Shown here: in pieces, positions 59,317 through 64,000 of the stretch
Numbering within the stretch: position 1 is the stretch's first letter
How the letters are laid out: each line of letters starts with the position of its first letter
Assembly: GCF_004015795.1 (NCBI RefSeq)
Contig: NZ_ML137218.1
Span: 2,016,378-2,080,377, forward strand
Length of the DNA stretch: 64,000 bases
Reading direction: 5' to 3'
From: Falsirhodobacter deserti
Lineage (GTDB): Bacteria > Pseudomonadota > Alphaproteobacteria > Rhodobacterales > Rhodobacteraceae
Position numbers and translations under genes: made by a program
Notes under the pieces: model-generated
Databases searched by the model: none
What the model was told of the DNA's origin: nothing
The model's input: the letters and a program-made list of their open reading frames with translations, nothing else

Positions 59317-60411
59317 ATGATCCAGACACCCTATTACCTCATCGACAAGGCCGCCATCCTGCGGAACATGCATGTGATCGAGCGTTTGTGCGACGCGTCG
59401 GGGGCGAAGGCGCTGCTGGCGCTCAAATGCTTTGCGACATGGCCGGCCTTTGACGTGATGCGCCCGCACATGGCCGGCACCACCTCCTCCAGCCTGTATG
59501 AACTGCGGCTGGGACGCGAGAAGTTCGGCAAGGAAACCCACGCCTATTCCGTGGCTTGGGGCGATGACGAGATCGACGAGGCAGTCAGCTATGCCGACAA
59601 GATCATCTTCAACACCATCGGCCAGCTTCAGCGGTTCGAAACGCAATCCGCCGGCATCCAGCGCGGCCTGCGCCTGAACCCCGGCATCTCCACCTCCGGT
59701 TTCGACCTGGCGGACCCGGCGCGCAAGTTCAGCCGCCTTGGCGAATGGGATGCGGCAAAGATCGAGGCGGTGATCGACCGCATCTCGGGCTTCATGGTTC
59801 ATTACAACTGCGAGAATGGCGATTTCGACCTGTTCGACCGCCAGCTTGCGGATATCGAAACCCGCTTCGGCCACCTGTTCGAAAAGGTGCAGTGGGTCAG
59901 CCTTGGTGGCGGCATCCACTTCACCGGCCCCGGTTACCCCGTGGACAAGCTGGCCGCGCGCCTGAAGGCCTTTGCCGAACGCTTCGGCGTGCAGGTCTAT
60001 CTGGAACCCGGCGAGGCTTCGATCACCAAGACGACCACGCTGGAAGTGACGGTTCTGGATATTCTGGACAACGGCAAGAAGCTGGCCATCGTCGACTCCT
60101 CGGTCGAGGCGCATATGCTGGACCTTCTGATCTATCGCGAACCCGCGCGGATGGAGACGGCGGGCCCGCATGAATACCAGATCTGCGGCAAGTCCTGTCT
60201 TGCCGGCGACATTTATGGCGATTTCGGCTTCCCGGCCCCGCTGAACGTGGGGGATCGTATCTCCATCGCGGATGCGGCGGGGTACACGATGGTCAAGAAA
60301 AACTGGTTCAACGGCGTGAAGATGCCGAGCATCGTTGTACGTGAACTGGACGGCACGGAACGTGTCGCGCGCGAATTCGGCTTTGCCGATTACGAGGCCA
60401 GCTTCGGCTGA
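59317..60411 (+). CDS. nspC: Carboxynorspermidine/carboxyspermidine decarboxylase
   Basis: The 364-residue protein is a fold-type III PLP decarboxylase of the NspC family. The PLP lysine is K37 in LLALKCFATW. LRLNPGISTSGFDLADPARKFSRLG near residue 115 and the glycine loop VSLGGGIHFTGPGYP near residue 200 are typical. YLEPGEASITKTTTLE and GKSCLAGDIYGDFGF with the second active-site cysteine follow. It decarboxylates carboxyspermidine or carboxynorspermidine to the polyamine. The next gene encodes the enzyme that makes this substrate, 37 bp downstream. Confidence 0.92.
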   Translation: MIQTPYYLIDKAAILRNMHVIERLCDASGAKALLALKCFATWPAFDVMRPHMAGTTSSSLYELRLGREKFGKETHAYSVAWGDDEIDEAVSYADKIIFNTIGQLQRFETQSAGIQRGLRLNPGISTSGFDLADPARKFSRLGEWDAAKIEAVIDRISGFMVHYNCENGDFDLFDRQLADIETRFGHLFEKVQWVSLGGGIHFTGPGYPVDKLAARLKAFAERFGVQVYLEPGEASITKTTTLEVTVLDILDNGKKLAIVDSSVEAHMLDLLIYREPARMETAGPHEYQICGKSCLAGDIYGDFGFPAPLNVGDRISIADAAGYTMVKKNWFNGVKMPSIVVRELDGTERVAREFGFADYEASFG

Positions 60412-60448
60412 TCGCCCTTCCCTCTGTCCTTAAAGGAGACGGTTCGAA

Positions 60449-61687
60449 GTGAAACGAAACGTGTTGATCATTGGCGCCGGTGGCGTCGCGCAAGTGGTGG
60501 CGCATAAATGTGCGCAGAACAACGATGTACTGGGCGATCTGCATATCGCCAGCAGGACGTTGCCCAAATGCGAGGCCATCATCGCATCGGTCAACGAAAA
60601 GGGCTCCATGAAGCAGCCCGGCGTGTTCAGGGCCCATGCCGTTGACGCAACCGACACGGATGCCGTGGCCGCCCTGATCCGCGAAACCGGCGTGCAGATC
60701 GTGATCAACGTGGGTTCGGCCTTCGTGAACATGTATGTGCTGGAAGCCTGCATCCAGACAGGCGTCGCGTACATGGACACCGCGATTCACGAGGATCCGG
60801 CGAAGATCTGCGAAACGCCGCCGTGGTACGGCAACTATGAATGGAAACGGCGCGAACGTTGCGCCGAAGCGGGGGTCACGGCGATCCTGGGCGTCGGCTT
60901 CGATCCCGGCGTGGTGAATGCCTATGCCAAGCTGGCAGCCACGGATTACCTCGACACCGTAAGCTCCATCGATATCGTGGACATCAACGCCGGTTCGCAC
61001 GGGCGGTGGTTCTCCACCAACTTCGATCCGGAGATCAACTTCCGCGAATTCACCGGCACTGTTTACAGCTGGCAGAATGGCGCGTGGCAGTCGAACGCCA
61101 TGTTCGAGGTCGGGCAGGAATTCGATCTGCCGGTTGTGGGAAAGCAAAAGGCCTACATGACCGGCCATGACGAGGTTCACTCGCTTTCCGCGAACTATCC
61201 CGATGCAGATGTCCGCTTCTGGATGGGCTTTGGCGACCACTACATCAACGTGTTCACCGTGCTGAAGAACCTTGGCCTGCTTTCGGAACAGCCGGTGAAG
61301 ACCGCCGAAGGGCTGGAGGTCGTGCCGCTGAAGGTGGTGAAGGCCGTGCTTCCCGATCCCGCTTCGCTGGCGCCCGATTATGTTGGTAAGACCTGCATTG
61401 GCGATATCGTCAAGGGAACGAAGAACGGTGCCGAGGCCGAGGTCTTCATCTATAACGTTGCCGATCATAAGGACGCCTTCAACGAGACCGGATCGCAAGG
61501 CATCAGTTATACCGCGGGCGTTCCCCCGGTTGCCGCCGCGATACTGATCGCGAATGGCACCTGGGACGTGTCGAAGATGGTCAACGTCGAGGAGCTGGAC
61601 CCCAAGCCGTTCCTGACACTGCTGAACGGCATGGGCCTGCCCACGCGCATCAAGGACGCCAACGGCGACCGCCCGTTCGAGGGGTGA
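60449..61687 (+). CDS. Carboxynorspermidine/carboxyspermidine synthase (saccharopine dehydrogenase family)
   Basis: The 412-residue protein begins with a Rossmann fold (VLIIGAGGVAQVVAHKCAQ) and continues with VINVGSAFVNMYVLEACIQTGVAYMDTAIHE near residue 88 and ILGVGFDPGVVNAYAKLA near residue 150. These mark the LYS1-like carboxynorspermidine dehydrogenases, which condense aspartate semialdehyde with putrescine or diaminopropane using NADPH. Together with nspC it gives the S-adenosylmethionine-independent route to spermidine. The start is a GTG with AAGGAG about 12 bp upstream. A weak hairpin (61771-61789) follows at a distance. Confidence 0.92.
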   Translation: MKRNVLIIGAGGVAQVVAHKCAQNNDVLGDLHIASRTLPKCEAIIASVNEKGSMKQPGVFRAHAVDATDTDAVAALIRETGVQIVINVGSAFVNMYVLEACIQTGVAYMDTAIHEDPAKICETPPWYGNYEWKRRERCAEAGVTAILGVGFDPGVVNAYAKLAATDYLDTVSSIDIVDINAGSHGRWFSTNFDPEINFREFTGTVYSWQNGAWQSNAMFEVGQEFDLPVVGKQKAYMTGHDEVHSLSANYPDADVRFWMGFGDHYINVFTVLKNLGLLSEQPVKTAEGLEVVPLKVVKAVLPDPASLAPDYVGKTCIGDIVKGTKNGAEAEVFIYNVADHKDAFNETGSQGISYTAGVPPVAAAILIANGTWDVSKMVNVEELDPKPFLTLLNGMGLPTRIKDANGDRPFEG

Positions 61688-62097
61688 TACGATATCCGGT
61701 GCCGCCAGAGCGCGGCATCGGATTCCCATACGGAAGCTGGTGACCCCAACAGGACTGGAAACCTGCAACCTGCCCCTCAGGAGGGGGCAAAGGCAGAAAA
61801 TATCACTTTATTCAAAGAGATGGGTTCGGTGTTCTTGCCACCTTAGCACCAAATGTTTTGTTTCATGATATTTCGTGACGCAACCAGACAGAACTTCTTA
61901 CGACAGCAAGCTCATCGACTTGCATCTGTCATAGGTGCATTCAGCCAACGCCGATGAACCGCCCGTATGGGCGCCTTAAGTATGGATCGTTCGCCGACGT
62001 CCTGTACCAGCGGTTCCAGAGGATTTTGCAACAGCATTGCATGCGGGGACGGTTGGTCCGATCCCAACGTTGAAGCAATCGAACTTCAGTGGAATGA
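61688..62097. other. Gene-free decayed interval
   Basis: These 410 bp hold no supportable gene. The base composition is clearly more AT-rich than the flanking core. A TGCCCC/GGGGCA stem at 61771-61789 may be a weak terminator for the polyamine genes. TTTTGCAACAGC at 62023-62034 resembles the inner part of an IS6-family terminal repeat, but no partner was found. Short open frames on both strands overlap each other and look accidental. Confidence 0.5.
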
Positions 62098-62316
62098 CGG
62101 CTGGAGAACCTGGTCCTCGCCCGCGATTGTCCCGCCGCCCGCGCCCTCAACGAGATCCTCAGAGCCACTCAGCGTCTGGGGAGAACCATCTGGAAACGTG
62201 GGTCTGGCTATCACGTTCGAAGTCGGATAAAGGCGAAAATGCGAACGTCAATTCTCTACCCCCCCAATACGGCCAGTTCATCAAGCCGTTCGGCGGGCGT
62301 ACAAAGAAGAACCTGA
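62098..62316 (+). pseudogene. Relic of a DDE transposase (IS5-like C-terminal part)
   Basis: The frame between stops at 62095 and 62314 reads RALNEILRATQRLG and then IWKRGSGYHVRSRIKAKM. This resembles the C-terminal block of IS5-family transposases, where a form such as LWRRWSGYHRRSRVETKM surrounds the catalytic glutamate. Here the glutamate position reads lysine (IKAKM), and the frame loses all similarity right after it. No start codon, partner motifs or terminal repeats were identified, so this is an old fragment. The assignment is from memory of the family. Confidence 0.4.
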
Positions 62317-62429
62317 ACGGTGGCTGGAGGTTCGGCTGGCAAGCCTGCGCAGTGGGATGCTCGCGCCGGGAACCCGGACCCGTTGAAGCCACTGATGGCT
62401 TCACGTCGCTCGAAGCCCAAAGGAGACGT
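62317..62429. other. Non-coding remnant between transposase relic and membrane gene fragment
   Basis: Nothing recognisable was seen in this stretch. Overlapping short frames occur on both strands but none shows a ribosome binding site or a family motif. Confidence 0.4.
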
Positions 62430-62669
62430 TCAGGAACGTCGGACCGTCCAAGGCTTCAGAAAAATAAGTAGCCCCGTTATGATCGTGATAGGGAACACGA
62501 GGAGGATCGCGCTTAGCACGAAGGGGATCAGAAACAGCTGAAACGGGTCAATCCTGTAATCCAAGGTCCTGAAGTCGGGGTTCATGTATACTTGATGGCT
62601 GATGACGAAGAACGTGAGGCTGAGCAGGTAGCAAAGGGCAACGACGAGCGGTGATGTCCAACTCAAAGG
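62430..62669 (-). pseudogene. 5'-truncated small membrane protein gene cut by the insertion sequence
   Basis: The minus-strand frame carries 79 native residues from the insertion-sequence edge to its stop. Two strongly hydrophobic segments are present, SPLVVALCYLLSLTFFVISH and FQLFLIPFVLSAILLVFPITIITGLLIFL, separated by a short polar loop containing NPDFRTLDYRIDPF. The upstream codons lie inside the insertion sequence, so the true N-terminus is lost. A TTG at the junction or the ATG at 62588 could still start a shorter product. The family is not recognised. Confidence 0.45.
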
Positions 62670-62691
62670 GAGTGTCTGAAACTCTGTGTAT
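62670..62691 (+). repeat. Left terminal inverted repeat of the IS256-family element
   Basis: GAGTGTCTGAAACTCTGTGT followed by AT matches the reverse complement of the right end at 18 of 22 positions. The shared blocks are GAGTGTC and TCTGTGTAT. It lies 32 bp beyond the transposase stop. Confidence 0.75.
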
Positions 62692-62722
62692 CTGACGGGG
62701 CCCATACGGTTTTCAGATACAG

Positions 62723-63937
62723 TCAGGCGTCGAAGCGCCCGGCGAACATTATGGCCAGCTGATTGCGGGCCGCAACCCATTCACGAACCGCACGACCGCC
62801 CTTCTCGAAGTTGCGGATGGCCAGGTAGATCAGCTTGGTCGCGGCCTCCTCGGTGGGGAATGAGCCCTTGGTCTTCAGCGTCTTCCGCAGCACCCGGTTC
62901 AGCGACTCCACGGCGTTGGTGGTGTAGATGATCTTCCGGATCGCTGCGCTGAAGGCAAAGAACGGGATCACCTCGGCCCAGGCCCGGCGCCAGGCCGGGG
63001 CAATGGAGGGGTATTTCCCGGCCCATTTCTCCTCGAACCCGTCCAACTGTCGGGCGGCCTCCTCCGCCGTCGGGGCCTGGTAGATCGGGCGCAGATCGGC
63101 GGCCACGGCCTTGCGGTCCTTCCAGCTGCAGAAGTTCATCGAATGCCGGATCAGGTGAACGATGCAGGTCTGAACTGTGGTATCCGGGAAGGCCGCTGTG
63201 ATGGCTTGCGGGAAGCCCTTCAGGCCGTCCACGACCGCGATCAGGATGTCCTGAACCCCCCGGTTGCGCAGTTCGTTCATCACCGACAGCCAGAACTTGG
63301 CGCCCTCGTTGTCGGCGATCCAGAGTCCGAGGACCTCGCGCTCCCCATCCCTGGTGACACCCAGGGCGATGTAGACCGCCTTGTTCTTGACCATCCGACT
63401 GTCGGCATCGCGGATCTTGACCCTGAGCGCGTCGAAAATGACGATCGGATACATCCGGTCCAGCGCCCGGTGCTGCCACTCGCGCACCTCGTCCAGAACT
63501 GCATCGGTCACGCGGCTGATCAGGTCGGGCGAGACCCGCAGGCCATACAGATCCTCAAGATGGGACTGGATGTCGCGCACCGACAAACCGGCGGCATAGA
63601 GCCCGATGATCTTGTCATCCACCCCGTCGATCCGGGTCTGACCCTTCTTCACCAGCTCAGGCTCAAAGCTGCCATCCCGGTCGCGCGGAACCGACAGCGG
63701 CACCTCGCCATCCGAACCCTTGACCCGCTTGGTTGAAATCCCGTTGCGGCGGTTGGATTGTTCCGGCGGGGCCTCGGCACCGGCCTCATAGCCCAGATGC
63801 GCGGTCAGTTCGGCCCCGAGCATCCGTTCCATCAGACGGATCTTCAGCTCCTTCATCAGCCCGGCCTCGCCAAGCAGATCGTCAGGCCGCTTGCAGCCCT
63901 TCAGCAGCTCGTCCAGCAATTCGTTCGAAATCGTCAT
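62723..63937 (-). CDS. IS256-family (mutator) transposase
   Basis: The 404-residue protein is full length for IS256-type transposases. The conserved N-terminal LMERMLGAELTAHLGYEAGA and NRRNGISTKRVKGSDGEV lead to the DDE core: the first aspartate in YPIVIFDALRVKIRD near residue 168, the second in AVVDGLKGFPQAI near residue 235, and the glutamate in YTTNAVESLNRVLRKTLK near residue 340. The C(x2)H-like TCIVHLIRHSMNF block near residue 260 is also typical. No frameshift or stop is present, so the element may still be mobile. Confidence 0.95.
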   Translation of the reverse strand: MTISNELLDELLKGCKRPDDLLGEAGLMKELKIRLMERMLGAELTAHLGYEAGAEAPPEQSNRRNGISTKRVKGSDGEVPLSVPRDRDGSFEPELVKKGQTRIDGVDDKIIGLYAAGLSVRDIQSHLEDLYGLRVSPDLISRVTDAVLDEVREWQHRALDRMYPIVIFDALRVKIRDADSRMVKNKAVYIALGVTRDGEREVLGLWIADNEGAKFWLSVMNELRNRGVQDILIAVVDGLKGFPQAITAAFPDTTVQTCIVHLIRHSMNFCSWKDRKAVAADLRPIYQAPTAEEAARQLDGFEEKWAGKYPSIAPAWRRAWAEVIPFFAFSAAIRKIIYTTNAVESLNRVLRKTLKTKGSFPTEEAATKLIYLAIRNFEKGGRAVREWVAARNQLAIMFAGRFDA

Positions 63938-63976
63938 CAGCCTTGCTCCTCTCAGGAAGCATGGACCACATCACGA

Positions 63977-63998
63977 ATACACAGAAGCTCGGACACTC
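63977..63998 (-). repeat. Right terminal inverted repeat of the IS256-family element
   Basis: ATACACAGAAGCTCGGACAC followed by TC is the imperfect inverse of the left end. It lies 39 bp upstream of the transposase start and two bases from the end of the window. Confidence 0.75.
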
Positions 63999-64000
63999 TC

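Larger units (their letters stand above)
62670..63998 (-). mobile_element. IS256-family insertion sequence, apparently intact
   Basis: The element is about 1.33 kb, bounded by imperfect 22-bp inverted repeats and carrying one full-length transposase gene. Size and gene type fit the IS256/mutator family. Only two bases remain beyond the right repeat, so the 8-9 bp target duplication expected for this family cannot be checked. It abuts a truncated membrane gene on its left. Confidence 0.85.

Noticed and set aside
62023..62034. TTTTGCAACAGC as an IS6-family terminal repeat
   Set aside because: The similarity is short, no opposite end or IS6 transposase is present, and one chance match of this length is not enough.
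61941..62471. Several 70-140 residue open frames on both strands in the decayed interval
   Set aside because: They overlap one another in different frames and lack ribosome binding sites. Apart from the transposase-like block they show no recognisable protein features.

Overview
The window reads as chromosomal core of an alphaproteobacterium of the Rhodobacteraceae/Paracoccaceae type. The reasons are high-GC codon use, the order dnaA-dnaN-recF-gyrB, a short Rhodobacter-type porin, a DUF4170-Kdo transferase-lpxK lipid A operon, a CcrM-type GANTC methylase beside rnhB, a CenR-like response regulator and a carboxyspermidine-type polyamine pair. The genus cannot be assigned from the sequence alone. 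Genes are packed very tightly: most co-directional neighbours overlap by ATGA/GTGA, and most convergent pairs overlap at their stop codons.

Layout. 1-6.2 kb: replication start genes (dnaA 3' end, dnaN, recF, gyrB) and zapE. 6.2-10.6 kb: serine biosynthesis, with serB and a thioesterase on the minus strand, diverging from serC-serA. serC carries an in-frame TGA. 10.6-14.5 kb: a phosphatase, tspO and three minus-strand glycosyltransferases. 14.5-17.1 kb: pnp-rpsO. 17.4-20.6 kb: an acidic RTX-repeat protein, accD and folC. 20.6-25.5 kb: a DUF3576 lipoprotein, porin, YggS, an L,D-transpeptidase, ribA and an orphan response regulator. 25.6-32.2 kb: xthA, CnoX-like thioredoxin, LON-domain protein, Trm112, UbiH-type monooxygenase, amidase and aminotransferase. 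32.2-39.2 kb: ftsK, lolA, a lytic transglycosylase, hspQ-msrC-rluA and a luciferase-like oxidoreductase. 39.3-44.1 kb: leuS-lptE-holA and a small beta-barrel protein. 44.1-48.8 kb (minus): DUF2125, pmbA, cysQ and a BaiN-like flavoprotein. 48.9-55.6 kb: SDR, DEAD-box helicase, the lipid A operon, DsbA and DciA. 55.7-61.7 kb: mutY, exoD, ccrM-rnhB, nspC and carboxynorspermidine synthase. 61.7-64 kb: the only accessory stretch, about 1 kb of decayed DNA with a transposase relic and a truncated membrane gene, then an IS256-family element that fills the rest.

No phage, CRISPR array, defence island, tRNA or rRNA is visible, and no clearly new multi-gene system was found. The observations most worth following are the nonsense codon in serC downstream of a small structured leader, a chain of mutually exclusive hairpins before the aminotransferase gene, DnaA-box and GANTC motifs at the ccrM promoter, a hairpin that covers the leuS ribosome binding site, and the high rate of convergent genes sharing stop codons.
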